Positions 15,394-25,000 of a stretch of DNA of 44,314 bases are shown one piece after another. The stretch lies in assembly GCA_015492075.1 (NCBI GenBank), contig WGFU01000026.1:1-44314 (forward strand), read 5' to 3'. The notes under the pieces were generated by a model. It was not told the origin of the DNA. It did no database searches and saw nothing but the letters and a program-made list of their open reading frames with translations. A program made the position numbers and the translations under genes. The first letter of the stretch is position 1, and each line of letters opens with the position of its first letter. The DNA is from Gammaproteobacteria bacterium. Lineage in GTDB: Bacteria > Pseudomonadota > Gammaproteobacteria > GCA-2400775.

Positions 15394-16127
15394 CTTGGTT
15401 GTTGGATTCTTTTTTTTCACAACTACAGGTTTTGTTACAGCGCTTTTGGTTTGAACCATTCTGGTTTGCGTTATTGCTGATGCTGCTGTTATTGCTTGCT
15501 GGGCTGGTAGTGTTGCCCGGTTTGCTGGACAGCCTGCGAGCCAGCAAGCGTTTCGGCATATTTAGGCGCATAGCCCGGGATAGCCTGCACGATGTTATTG
15601 TCCCCGACGGTGTCGGAGGCAATGTCTATATCGCTCACCTGCTATTATTGCCAGACAGAATAGCTATCTTCAACGAAAAGCCTTTTGCGGGTAAGATTTT
15701 TGGCGATGCCAATGTTGACCAGTGGACTCAGACTGTACGCCATGGTAGTTATCGTTTTAGCAATCCATTGGTGGAGCTGCAGTATCAAATTATGGCGATT
15801 AATAATTTGACTGGTCAACACTGCACTAACGGTTACCTGGTGTTTTCTGACGACAGCGAATTCCCCTGGGGTAAGCCGGATAATGTGTATGTGCGCCAGG
15901 AGTTAGGGGAGGTCTTTGCCAGTGAAACCGGCCCGGTACAGGACAGCATACAACAGGCCTGGTCGCGGCTGCAGCAGCTTGGCATTTCAAGTAAACTGCG
16001 ACGCCCTCGATACGGGCGGTATATGCTGGCGGCTTTGTTAATTTTGGCTGCCGCAGGCTGGCTTGTGTGGGCCTGGTACGGATCAGCCCCTGCCTTAGGG
16101 CAATGGCTTTCGGTGGCAATGGCTTAG
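15360..16127 (+). CDS. Membrane protein with NERD domain lacking catalytic residues
   Basis: The 255-residue frame (GTG at 15360; TTG 15399 or 15402 are other possible starts, none with a clear ribosome binding site) has membrane segments at about 34-54 and 222-244. Between them lies a NERD (nuclease-related) domain: VPDGVGGNVYIAHLLLLPDR, AIFNEKPFAGKIFG, QWTQTV and FSNPLVELQYQIMA. In NERD nucleases the motif is ..IDH.. followed by ..(E/D)xK. Here the Asp is Ala92 and the Glu position is Asn105, with only Lys107 kept. It is probably not a nuclease. Its stop overlaps the stop of a small minus-strand gene. Confidence 0.7.
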   Translation: MQLCKVAEHGLAWLLDSFFSQLQVLLQRFWFEPFWFALLLMLLLLLAGLVVLPGLLDSLRASKRFGIFRRIARDSLHDVIVPDGVGGNVYIAHLLLLPDRIAIFNEKPFAGKIFGDANVDQWTQTVRHGSYRFSNPLVELQYQIMAINNLTGQHCTNGYLVFSDDSEFPWGKPDNVYVRQELGEVFASETGPVQDSIQQAWSRLQQLGISSKLRRPRYGRYMLAALLILAAAGWLVWAWYGSAPALGQWLSVAMA

Positions 16128-16324
16128 ACCATGGAGAGTAATAATATGACAAACAAAACGACTAGGCCGATGGGAAACAAGACGCCAAGCCAGTCTTTAT
16201 CTTCAGCTTCCCGACTTTGCTGGAAGGCAGTTTTAATGCCAGGTTTGAATAAAAAAATAATGAGCAATGCTGCGGCGCCAAACAGCAAACCTTGCCAGAT
16301 GCTGGTGTCTGAGCCTTCAATCAT
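16124..16324 (-). CDS. Small two-span membrane protein of unknown function
   Basis: A 66-residue protein with hydrophobic segments at about 10-28 and 47-65 and a charged middle (QQSREAEDKDW). Starting MIEGSDTSIWQGLLFGAAAL, it looks like a conserved hypothetical of gammaproteobacteria, although I recall no name. AAGG precedes the ATG. It converges with the NERD gene by a four-base overlap of the stops. Confidence 0.7.
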   Translation of the reverse strand: MIEGSDTSIWQGLLFGAAALLIIFLFKPGIKTAFQQSREAEDKDWLGVLFPIGLVVLFVILLLSMV

Positions 16325-16481
16325 GAGCCTTGACCTGGGTGACGAATTTTTGGGTATTGTATCCCAATCTGTAAGTGGCGAGTCATATTGTAGACAAATA
16401 ATAGGGAACAGCGGGATCCGTGCGTAATGCTAATCGTGCCTGATGGTAAAAAATTGTAATGTCCTTAGGGAACAGAAAAAA

Positions 16482-17276
16482 ATGGTGTTAGGAAAACTCT
16501 TATTGATGCCGCGTGCCTATGCGCTGTTGTTCGCACTATTTTGCGCTATGCCATGGACGCTTTATGCCGACCAGGGCATCGATTTTCCAGAGTTCGATGA
16601 CGCTGAATTTTTAGACGACGATTTTTCTGATGAGGCTGTCGTTGCGCAAGAGGCGCTGCTTGATATTGAAGAAATCAGCGTGTGGGATCCGCTGGAACCG
16701 GTTAATCGCGGAATCTTTTGGTTTAATGATGGCGCCTATCGTTATGTGATCAAGCCTGTGGCAAAAGGTTTTCGCGTCGTACCCAAACCGGTTCGAAAAT
16801 CGGGGGCAAACTTTTTTTCCAATTTATTAACGCCGATGAGAGTGATTAATTCACTATTGCAACTCAAGCTGAAAAAAACAGGAACCGAGCTGGCGCGCTT
16901 TGGTATCAATACGACGATCGGTATTGCAGGATTGTTTGACCCTGCAGATAAACATTTCAACTTGGAAAAACACTCAGAAGACTTCGGTCAGACGCTGGCC
17001 AGCTACGGTGTTGGCCATGGTTTTTATATCGTCATACCGATATTGGGTCCTAGCAGCCTCAGAGACGGAGTCGGAGTTTTGGGCGATGCCTTGGTTGATC
17101 CGATTTATTACGCTTTTAATAATCAGGATGCGCTGGCGGCCAAGGCATTGGATACTATCAATTACCTATCACTGGATAATGATAGCTATGAAGCGTTAAC
17201 GGACGACTCCATAGACCCTTACCTGAGCATCCGAGATGCTTATCTGCAATCACGCAAACAAAGCGTCGCTGAGTAA
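16482..17276 (+). CDS. mlaA: MlaA (VacJ)-family phospholipid transport protein
   Basis: Outer-membrane component of the Mla system, which removes mislocalised phospholipids from the outer leaflet. The domain is nearly complete: [67 protein letters not shown] and [13 protein letters not shown]. Many MlaA proteins are lipoproteins, but this one has no lipobox (the only Cys is preceded by Phe), and a cleavage site LYA-DQ fits signal peptidase I. The frame opens at an ATG at 16443. ATG 16482 is preferred for its AGGGA and simple signal peptide. The N-terminus of the mature protein is very acidic. No mlaBCDEF gene is in the window. Confidence 0.9.
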   Translation: MVLGKLLLMPRAYALLFALFCAMPWTLYADQGIDFPEFDDAEFLDDDFSDEAVVAQEALLDIEEISVWDPLEPVNRGIFWFNDGAYRYVIKPVAKGFRVVPKPVRKSGANFFSNLLTPMRVINSLLQLKLKKTGTELARFGINTTIGIAGLFDPADKHFNLEKHSEDFGQTLASYGVGHGFYIVIPILGPSSLRDGVGVLGDALVDPIYYAFNNQDALAAKALDTINYLSLDNDSYEALTDDSIDPYLSIRDAYLQSRKQSVAE

Positions 17277-17290
17277 TCTCTGGCCAGTTC

Positions 17291-17494
17291 GTGAACAGTT
17301 TTCTCTGTTGGCCGGCGCAGTGCCCGTATTGCGGCGAAGCCATTGTTTTGTTTATTGATCCAGCCAATATTGATAGCCATTATATTGAAGATTGCTCGGT
17401 GTGTTGCCGGCCCATCAGCATCTTCGTCATTGGCGGATTTGCAGGCGGCGAACACCATGTTGAGCGCATCGAGCTGCGGGGGGAGAATGACTGA
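17291..17494 (+). CDS. CPXCG-motif cysteine-rich protein (Cys_rich_CPXG)
   Basis: A 67-residue protein with CPYCGE and [14 protein letters not shown], which matches the small CPXG family with two CxxC pairs likely to bind zinc. GTG at 17291 is the only sensible start. It is 14 bases after mlaA, so it may be translated by coupling. Function unknown. Confidence 0.85.
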   Translation: MNSFLCWPAQCPYCGEAIVLFIDPANIDSHYIEDCSVCCRPISIFVIGGFAGGEHHVERIELRGEND

Positions 17495-17568
17495 GTAGCG
17501 TGAATCAGAGTCCTGTAATGGCTGACCAAGGTTTGCTAATCGGCTAAAACACGCTATGCTGCGCCGCC

Positions 17569-18726
17569 ATGTCTGATTCCTCCAATTTCCTGTTTATTGA
17601 CAATGCTGATGCATTGAACGCCTTGTGCCAGCAGTTACGTGATGAGCCTTGGCTCGCCGTGGATACTGAATTTGTGCGTGATCGCACCTACTATCCCGAG
17701 TTCTGTCTTTTACAAATCGGTAATCAAACGCTCAGTGCCTGTATTGATGTGTTGGCGATTGACGATCTCTCACCAGTGCTTGAATTGTTATTTAATCCCA
17801 ATTGTCTTAAGGTCTTTCATGCGGCGACACAGGATTTAGAGCTTTTTTTCCACCTTTGCCAGCGCATCCCTGCGCCTGTTTTTGATACACAAGTGGCCGC
17901 ACCATTACTGGGGTTTGCCGAGCAAGTGGGTTACGCGACTCTGGTGAACCAGTATTTGGGCGTTCAGTTGGCTAAAGGACAGCAGCGTACCGATTGGTCC
18001 AAACGACCCCTGAGTCAAGCACAGCTGAGCTATGCCGCAGATGACGTGCGCTATTTGGCACAACTCTATCCAGCGATGAGCGGACGTTTACAGCAATTGC
18101 AAAGGCTGGAGTGGTTGTCTGATGATTTTTCTCAGCTAGTGAGAATAGATAAATACGATATTCCAGTCGATGAGTCCTGGCGTCGTATCAAGGCCACAAA
18201 AAAACTCAAAGGTACACGTCTGCGCGCAGCACAACGGTTGGCGGCGTGGCGTGAACGGACTGCACGTAGTGCAAACAAGCCGCGTAGCTGGATTGTGCGC
18301 GATGACGCTTTGATTGATGTTGCTACGATGTTGCCGGCTGATCGTGATAGCTTATCGCGTGTGCGCAGTCTAAAAGGGCGCAGCGGCGAGCGCTATTACG
18401 ATATGTTGCTGGCCGAGGTGGAAGCCGCCAAGTTGGAACCCGCCCCCGCCCGAGTCGAGGATAAACAGGTTAATGCAGAGCCTGTCGATGCCGCCCTGGT
18501 CGATTTGCTAATGGCCTTAGTGCAGCTGCGCGCAGAAGAACACCAGATCAATGCTAATCTCTTGGCTTCGCGTAAGGCCCTTGAGCAGGCATTGCGCGGT
18601 GATAATCGTAGTCTTGTATTAAACGGCTGGCGCGCGCAACTGATTGGTGGTGATATCCAAAGAATGATCAATGGGGAATTGGCCTTGTCTATAAAAGATA
18701 AACGCCTTGCTATAAGCCAGATTTGA
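17569..18726 (+). CDS. rnd: Ribonuclease D
   Basis: 3'-5' exoribonuclease for tRNA 3' end maturation. The 385-residue protein has the DEDD exonuclease domain (about 1-170): Exo I DTEFVRDRTYYPEF (D and E), Exo II HAATQDLELF and Exo III SYAADDVRYLAQLY. An HRDC domain follows (about 205-285, RAAQRLAAWRERTAR) and a C-terminal helical part. The length is close to E. coli RNase D (375). The uup gene starts 25 bases downstream on the same strand. Confidence 0.95.
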   Translation: MSDSSNFLFIDNADALNALCQQLRDEPWLAVDTEFVRDRTYYPEFCLLQIGNQTLSACIDVLAIDDLSPVLELLFNPNCLKVFHAATQDLELFFHLCQRIPAPVFDTQVAAPLLGFAEQVGYATLVNQYLGVQLAKGQQRTDWSKRPLSQAQLSYAADDVRYLAQLYPAMSGRLQQLQRLEWLSDDFSQLVRIDKYDIPVDESWRRIKATKKLKGTRLRAAQRLAAWRERTARSANKPRSWIVRDDALIDVATMLPADRDSLSRVRSLKGRSGERYYDMLLAEVEAAKLEPAPARVEDKQVNAEPVDAALVDLLMALVQLRAEEHQINANLLASRKALEQALRGDNRSLVLNGWRAQLIGGDIQRMINGELALSIKDKRLAISQI

Positions 18727-18751
18727 ATAGACTGATTGTTTAATTTCTAAC

Positions 18752-20626
18752 ATGCTTTTGAACTTACGTAATGCCGTTTTGGATCTCGGTGGTCCGACGA
18801 TTCTCAATCATGTTGATTTCCAGTTAAACAAAAATCAGCGTGTAGCCTTGTTGGGTCGTAATGGTTGTGGAAAATCCACTTTATTGAAAGTGCTGGCCGG
18901 ACAAATTGCGCCTGATTCCGGCGTCAGGAAAATCAACCAGGGCGTTACGCTGGGTTATCTCGGTCAAGCAATGCCAGACGATATCCCTAAAACGGTTTAT
19001 GAGCTGGTCGCGCTTTCATTTGGTGAGGCCGGGCGTTTGCTGCTTCAGAGTCACAATGTAGCAGACGATGATCATGCGCACCATGCTGCGATGAGTGAGC
19101 TTGATACCTGGACGGTGGCTGCTCGCATCGAAAAAGTCATATCGCAGTTTCAGCTCGACCCCGAGATGGAATTCGCCGCCTTATCTGGCGGTCGACAGCG
19201 CCGCGCCTTACTAGCTAGCGCCATCGCAACTGAGCCTGACATACTGTTGCTTGATGAGCCGACCAACCACCTTGATTTAGACTCAGTGCTTTGGCTCGAG
19301 AACTATCTTGCTGCGCGTAAGGGTGCTTTACTGTTTGTCTCGCATGACCGCGAATTTATTTCACGCCTGGCGAATCGTGTTGTCGAATTGGATCGGGGTC
19401 AGCTGCATCAATATGATGTGACTTATAAAGATTATTTAGCCTTGCGTGAGCGAAGAGATGAAGAAGAGCTACGCCACAATGCTTTGTTTGATAAAAAACT
19501 GGCGCAAGAAGAACGCTGGATTCGTCAAGGTGTGCAAGCACGGCGTACGCGCAACGAAGGCCGTGTCAGGGCCCTAAAAGCGCTACGTGAAGACCGTGGT
19601 GCGCGGCGTGACAAGCAGGTCAGCGCCACGCTTAAGCTAGATGCCGGTGAACGATCCGGGCGCTTGGTTGCCGAGGTGGAAAAAATCAGTTTTAGTTATG
19701 ATGGTCATCCTATCATTAGTGATTTTTCAACTACGATTTTACGTGGTGACAAGATTGGTTTTATCGGCCCGAACGGCGTCGGTAAGACAACCTTGTTACG
19801 GCTATTGTTGGGTGATCTCACGCCCGCATCGGGTCAAGTCAGGCTTGGCACCAAGCTTGAGGTCGCCTACCTCGACCAGCAGCGCAGCGAAATTGATAAT
19901 GATAAAAGTCTGGTCGATAACGTTTCTCTGGGTAGAGAGTTTATCGAAGTCAACGGACAATCACAGCATATCATTGGCTATTTACAGCAGTTTTTATTCG
20001 ACCCTCAGCAGGCGCGCGCACGTGCTGGCTTATTGTCTGGTGGTGAGCGTGCACGTCTATTGTTGGCGCGTCTGTTTAGCCAGCCTGCAAACGTGTTGGT
20101 GCTTGATGAGCCCACTAACGATCTTGATATCGAGACATTGGAGCTGCTTGAAGAATTGCTGTTGCGCTATGAAGGGACACTGTTTTTGGTTAGTCACGAC
20201 AGGGCACTGCTCAATAATGTGGTGACCAGCTCGCTGGTGCTGGAAGGTGGTGGCCAGATTGGCGAATATGTTGGTGGTTATGATGATTGGTTGCGTCAGC
20301 GCCCCAAAAAAAATGTATTACAAGATAGCAGCAGGAAAATAGTTAATAATTCCCGGCTGGGCAAGTCTGCGCCGGCGAAGCCGGCAACAACAAAAAAAGC
20401 TAAGACTGCAAAGCTTAGTTATAAAGATCAGCTCGAGCTAGATGCCTTACCAGCGCAGATAGCTAGTCTTGAGGCGGAGCAAGAGCCTCTCTATACCGCG
20501 TTATCCAGTCCAGATTTGTATGCCGCGGCCCCTGAAAAGGTGCGAGACTTGAAGAAACAGCTTGAAGACATCGAGTCTAAACTAAATAGTGCATATAAGC
20601 GTTGGGAGCAGTTAGAAGCTTTGTAA
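18752..20626 (+). CDS. uup: ABC-F ATPase Uup
   Basis: A soluble protein of 624 residues with two ABC domains: Walker A GRNGCGKST with signature LSGGRQRR, and Walker A GPNGVGKTT with signature LSGGERAR, each with a LLDEPTN or VLDEPTN Walker B. A charged linker (about 235-310) lies between them and a C-terminal coiled-coil DNA-binding-like domain at about 535-624 (KKAKTAKLSYKDQLELDALP). This coiled coil is characteristic of Uup among ABC-F proteins. Family members affect ribosome function and, in E. coli, precise excision of transposons. It follows rnd closely. Confidence 0.93.
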   Translation: MLLNLRNAVLDLGGPTILNHVDFQLNKNQRVALLGRNGCGKSTLLKVLAGQIAPDSGVRKINQGVTLGYLGQAMPDDIPKTVYELVALSFGEAGRLLLQSHNVADDDHAHHAAMSELDTWTVAARIEKVISQFQLDPEMEFAALSGGRQRRALLASAIATEPDILLLDEPTNHLDLDSVLWLENYLAARKGALLFVSHDREFISRLANRVVELDRGQLHQYDVTYKDYLALRERRDEEELRHNALFDKKLAQEERWIRQGVQARRTRNEGRVRALKALREDRGARRDKQVSATLKLDAGERSGRLVAEVEKISFSYDGHPIISDFSTTILRGDKIGFIGPNGVGKTTLLRLLLGDLTPASGQVRLGTKLEVAYLDQQRSEIDNDKSLVDNVSLGREFIEVNGQSQHIIGYLQQFLFDPQQARARAGLLSGGERARLLLARLFSQPANVLVLDEPTNDLDIETLELLEELLLRYEGTLFLVSHDRALLNNVVTSSLVLEGGGQIGEYVGGYDDWLRQRPKKNVLQDSSRKIVNNSRLGKSAPAKPATTKKAKTAKLSYKDQLELDALPAQIASLEAEQEPLYTALSSPDLYAAAPEKVRDLKKQLEDIESKLNSAYKRWEQLEAL

Positions 20627-20682
20627 AATGCCCTGGCACATTGATATTTAAAGAATTTTTTTGTGGTTTATTATTCTTGTTC

Positions 20683-20704
20683 TAGTGTCAGAAAATCGAC
20701 ACTA
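20683..20704. promoter_or_regulatory. Inverted repeat in the cold-shock gene upstream region
   Basis: TAGTGTC (20683-20689) and GACACTA (20698-20704) are perfect inverted arms separated by 8 bases in the 280-base gap before the cold-shock gene. Such genes often have long structured leaders, so it may belong to an RNA leader, or be the end signal of uup. Confidence 0.35.
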
Positions 20705-20906
20705 TACCCTGTTATGCCGATAAGCCCTTGTTTCGCCTTGGCGCCATCAAGCCGTCGGTAATATACTTCATAAGGATGCAGGCGCCTTGGGGGAAACCTC
20801 TTGGTATGTAACTAATAAGCTTGCACCAGTGAGGAGAGGCTCTGTCACAAAGTCATGTAAATGGCTAGAGCAGCTGTAATGATAATTAGACAGTAGGGTT
20901 ATGGCG

Positions 20907-21113
20907 ATGACAAACGGTATTGTAAAGTGGTTCAATAACTCAAAAGGCTATGGTTTTATTTCACCTAGCGATGGTAGCGAAGATGTATTTGTGCATCACA
21001 CCGCGATTGAAGGAAAAGGCTTTAAGACTCTAAACGAAGGTCAAACCGTCGACTTCGAAGTGCAAAAAGGCCCCAAAGGTTTGCAGGCGACAAACGTTGT
21101 GCCTGCGGCTTGA
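20907..21113 (+). CDS. CspA-family cold-shock protein
   Basis: Single-stranded nucleic-acid-binding OB-fold protein that acts as an RNA chaperone. From ATG 20907 it has 68 residues: [20 protein letters not shown] contains RNP1 (KGYGFI), and DVFVHHTAI contains RNP2. An ATG two codons upstream (20901) is also in frame, but AGGG lies only two bases before it and eight before 20907. A 280-base leader region precedes it and a terminator follows. Confidence 0.93.
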   Translation: MTNGIVKWFNNSKGYGFISPSDGSEDVFVHHTAIEGKGFKTLNEGQTVDFEVQKGPKGLQATNVVPAA

Positions 21114-21151
21114 TAATAACAAACTCATGCCTGATATCTGATAGGCCTTTA

Positions 21152-21185
21152 TCCGGCAGAGGCTTGCTCTGTCGGATGTTCTTTT
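21152..21185 (+). terminator. Rho-independent terminator after the cold-shock gene
   Basis: TCCGGCAGAG pairs with CTCTGTCGGA (one G-T pair) around GCTTG, followed by TGTTCTTTT. It lies 38 bases after the stop codon. Confidence 0.8.
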
Positions 21186-21194
21186 CCATATATA

Positions 21195-21614
21195 CTACCA
21201 GCACGCACCTGCGGTGCCAGTGCCGGATATGCCGCGCAGGCCGGTTTGGTTCAGTGTAAAGTTACCACATTCTTGGTCTTGTGATTGCGATCCGGTTGCC
21301 GTCGCAGTAAGTGTATAGTTGGTGGCGTTCAGTGTGGCGGTGATGTTGTACTCACCTTCTGTTGAAGTAATAGACACAGGTGTCGGACCAAGGCAGCCAA
21401 CATATGTGTTAGTGGTGGTAAAACATCGTTCGAGTTGCTGCGCGATGTTGGTGAGTGAGGCCGTAGCATCTGTCCTCTTCGAGCGTGTCACTTGGTCGAA
21501 ATAAGCCGGGATGGCAACGCTGGCGAGTATCGCCACAATGGCTATAACAATAAGTAGTTCAATCAAGGTAAAACCACTTTGGCGGCGCAAGGTTGTTTTG
21601 TCTGGCCTAATCAT
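21195..21614 (-). CDS. pilE: Type IV pilin, PilE-like
   Basis: A 139-residue prepilin with class III leader MIRPDKTTLRRQSG cleaved before FTLIELLIVIAIVAILASV; Glu5 is present. Four cysteines (C88-C99 region and C128/C138 near the end) suit a pilin D-region disulfide. It is the last gene of the minor pilin cluster, in the position of pilE in Pseudomonas aeruginosa. It overlaps the pilY2-like gene by eight bases and has a GGAG ribosome binding site inside it. Confidence 0.92.
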   Translation of the reverse strand: MIRPDKTTLRRQSGFTLIELLIVIAIVAILASVAIPAYFDQVTRSKRTDATASLTNIAQQLERCFTTTNTYVGCLGPTPVSITSTEGEYNITATLNATNYTLTATATGSQSQDQECGNFTLNQTGLRGISGTGTAGACW

Positions 21615-22014
21615 TCTGGTTTCTCCGGTGTTTCTCTATATAGCCTTTCGGTAGCAGCCAGATTTCTGTAACCCATTGGTGCTTGCCATTTTTGCTGATG
21701 AGTTGACGGTTGCCATTTCCGGCGGCGAGCTTGTACGCAGCTTCTTTGCCGGTTTTTAGCTTATGCTTTGAATTATCATGTTGCCTGAGCGAGGAATGGA
21801 TGATGACATCTTCGTGTAGCAGAAAAAACCTGTCTCCTATGACGATCGTGCCTTCATTAAGGTCAATGAAGTCAACAGTGCCGATGCCAGAAAACTTGCT
21901 TTCCGTATGGTGACTTGGCAGTGTTACAGCCATCGAAGTGTTGGCCATTAGTGCCATTAGTATTAACAGTCCTGCGATAAGAGTGGTTATTTTCTTCATG
22001 GTTATGTTATCCAT
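21607..22014 (-). CDS. Small exported protein in the pilY2 position
   Basis: A 135-residue protein (or 130 from the ATG at 21999, which has GGATAA upstream) with signal peptide MKKITTLIAGLLILMALM, cleaved near SMA. The mature part has a short beta-rich stretch (GIGTVDFIDLNEGTIVIGDR) typical of an OB- or SH3-like fold and a basic tail. P. aeruginosa has PilY2, a 115-residue protein, between pilY1 and pilE. Gene position suggests a counterpart, but residue similarity cannot be established here. Confidence 0.7.
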   Translation of the reverse strand: MDNITMKKITTLIAGLLILMALMANTSMAVTLPSHHTESKFSGIGTVDFIDLNEGTIVIGDRFFLLHEDVIIHSSLRQHDNSKHKLKTGKEAAYKLAAGNGNRQLISKNGKHQWVTEIWLLPKGYIEKHRRNQND

Positions 22015-22032
22015 ATATATTTGGTGCTGGCA

Positions 22033-25000
22033 CTAACGCGCCAGTTCTTCCCAGGAAAGCCGGCCAGCGTTCAGGCTGCCCAGATCTTCAAATTGAAAGT
22101 TGTCAATGATATCGCTGGGGCTCGTTCCTCCGCCGCTATTATCAGTCGTTGCAATGGCGACCTGGTTTGCATGTGCCCGAGGCGAGGTGCCGATTCCGGA
22201 TATGGCGATACCGGCTGCGCCATCACCATTGATTTCGTCGTCGCTTCCCACTAGGCCATTCCGGTTTATGTCAAAAGCTGCTTCATCGGGGCTGCTGCCG
22301 TCATTGAAGTCGGCGACCATGAGATAACTGTCACCACCGCTGCCACAGGGGTCGGCATTCGGAATAGTGGTGACAAATATCACTCTTTCCCCCCTGACAA
22401 TCGCCTCAGTGACAGAACGCTCGCCAGGCACCGGCAGGGTCATAAACCAGCCGTTATCGCCGCTGGCATAGCTGACGGTATTGCTGGTCAAGGTTCTGCC
22501 CGCAGTACCGTCGCTGGTGGTGCCGGTGCCAATGGTCTGTTCAACCAGGTCGCTTTGAGTCAGTTGTTGGTCGTTGCCGTTGTCCCATACACCATAGAAC
22601 GCTTGTAGTGGCGCAGTGGAGGTGACGTCCGCGGTGGTCAGGTACTGGCCGGTGCCGAACAACACGATAGTATTGGGTTCGCGGCCCGAGGTAGGGATGT
22701 CAGGGTTGCGAACGATGACGGGAGCAGTGGTGATGGGCGAGTTGGCCGGAGAGGTAAACAATGGTCTGGGTGTGCTGCCCTGTTTATAGGCAACGTTCCA
22801 CTGGTTGGTGTTGGAACCTGATATATCAAACACCCACATATTACCTTCCAGATCGCCAGCATAAACACGGTCGGCCGTGCCGTTACCATCGCTGTCAATG
22901 ACTGCCGGGCTGGCCAGACCATTACGGTTAGCAGTGGAGCCGACACCGGTAGAGATTTTTATGTAATCGCCAGTGTCTGTCCAGTCACCATCGATACCAC
23001 CTTCGAGGAAGACAATAAACAACGATGCCTCGCCGCTGCCGGTATCGTTATATCCGTTACCGAATATCGCGGCCCATTCACCATTATCAAGTGGCACCAC
23101 GGAAGGCTGGCTGAAAGTGTAGCCCAAATCGGCATCATCAGCGCTGCTGAACTCCCATAAAACCGTGTTTGCCGGGGCGCTTGCAGATTCGCTAAAACTG
23201 GGTGTGGTAATGTCCAGAGCAAAAATACCGCGGCCACCGCCACGGGCTGCGCCGACCAGTATGGTTTTCCATTTGTCTTCGGATTCTCCCACATAGCTTT
23301 TAATAAAAACATCCGAGACGGAAGGTGTCAGATCGACATAGTATTGATGCGCATATTCTTGATACGTCAGATAGTGAAGACCGCTATTGACTGCGGTGGA
23401 TGAGAGGAACCCTGGCACATAGGCCAGTAGTTCCTCCCCAGTGGCTTCGTCAAAGCCATGCAACATACCGTCATTGCTGCCGATATAGATGACACCGCTA
23501 CGATTGGCTTGTGCTACTCTGAAGTTGCTATATGGTGTGGTGCCAAATGATTGATGCAGGGTGTCGGGCCAGCTAAAGCCGGGTGCACCGACAAAAACAG
23601 GGCCAGAATGGACAATGTCACCGAGCCGGCTGGTACGCTCGCGCAGGTTTTTGGCGTTGTAAATATTGCCCCCTAGGGCGACGCTGCATGCGACGCCGGA
23701 GTTGGGTTCGCAACTGCGGTCACCACGCAGATATTGCAGGCGCGCGAGCGCAACAGCGTCATCGGCTACACCACCGTCAGAATTCGTACGTAGGTCGTCT
23801 TTTTGTGCATTGTCCAGACTTGCCCACTGAAAGGGTATGCCGTCTGCGGTGGTGCTGCTGTAGCTGAGTATCGTTCGATCTTGTAGTGCCAGATTGCGAT
23901 CAGTCAACACCGTGCCGGCAGACCAGGTAGGGCTATTGCTGATATCTCCAGTAACTGGATCCAGGGCAAACGAAAGCAGGTCTCCACTCCAGCTATCGCT
24001 GTTGAGTAACGCCAGATAGATCTCTGAGTTTGCGCTCAAAGAGCTGGTATTAAAGGCAACAGAAGCCGCCGAGCCGGTAATGGCGGAAATCGTGCCGATG
24101 GTGGAATTTAGGCTGTCGATAAGCTGTTGCGGGTCGCCGGCATTTAAGAAGTCGCCGCGGCCGTTCCATGCCGCGTGGCGCATATCATCAACCGTCGTCA
24201 AATTGTTAGCACTGGGTGTTGGCCAGGCAAAAGGATCTGTTCGATTTGGCGGGTTGGCGCTTAAGGTTCCGTTGAGCCCGAATGCAACGGTGAAGGTTTT
24301 CATATGCTGATGCATGGTATTACCGGCCAAGCCGGTAGGATCGGGGTCAAATGGAGTACGAGGTACCTCGTTGTCAAGGCCGCTGAGATCGCGTTCGTAG
24401 TAATGCATGGCGACATCGGCCAGAGTGTTGCTAACGTCCGCATTTTCATCGGCATAGGAGGCGCCGTCAAAGTTGGTATTGTTATCGGTGTCGGCATTAC
24501 CCACAGACGGATTGCCGCCGTTCCAGAAACCATCTGACATGATGATGCCAAAATTATGCTGGCATTCACCGCCTTGTGCGGCGGAGAGAATAGGCGAGTT
24601 GCCCCAGTTGCCATTATCGCCCTCGAAATACTCACCCACTCTTTCAAGCCCGGTTCTGAGCGGTGTCCCGCCGCTGGAGTTAATAGTAAACAGGTTGGTG
24701 AGCAGGTTGTTTTTATTGGTGCGCGCCGTTGCATTCAAGGGCAGGCTGATATCATCGACATCCAGTACTTTTGAGCTGTCGGAATCATCGTTATCGTTAA
24801 TGACACCCAAACCAATGCGAGCGTTGGATTCGACAATGATCTGCGACAAGGCGCGTTTAACTACATATTCACGCTTGCGATAATAAGACCACCAGTTGGC
24901 ATAGTTCTGTTGATCGGATGCGCTAAGGCTGCTGACGGCGACACCATTGGCATTGCTTGAGACATCACCACATTCGTCTGAAGGGTCTGCGGCAGCATTG

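Noticed and set aside
14887-15459. 190-codon open frame on the minus strand
   Set aside because: It has no recognisable domain, an atypical composition, and overlaps the start of the NERD gene and the dehydrogenase remnant read on the plus strand.
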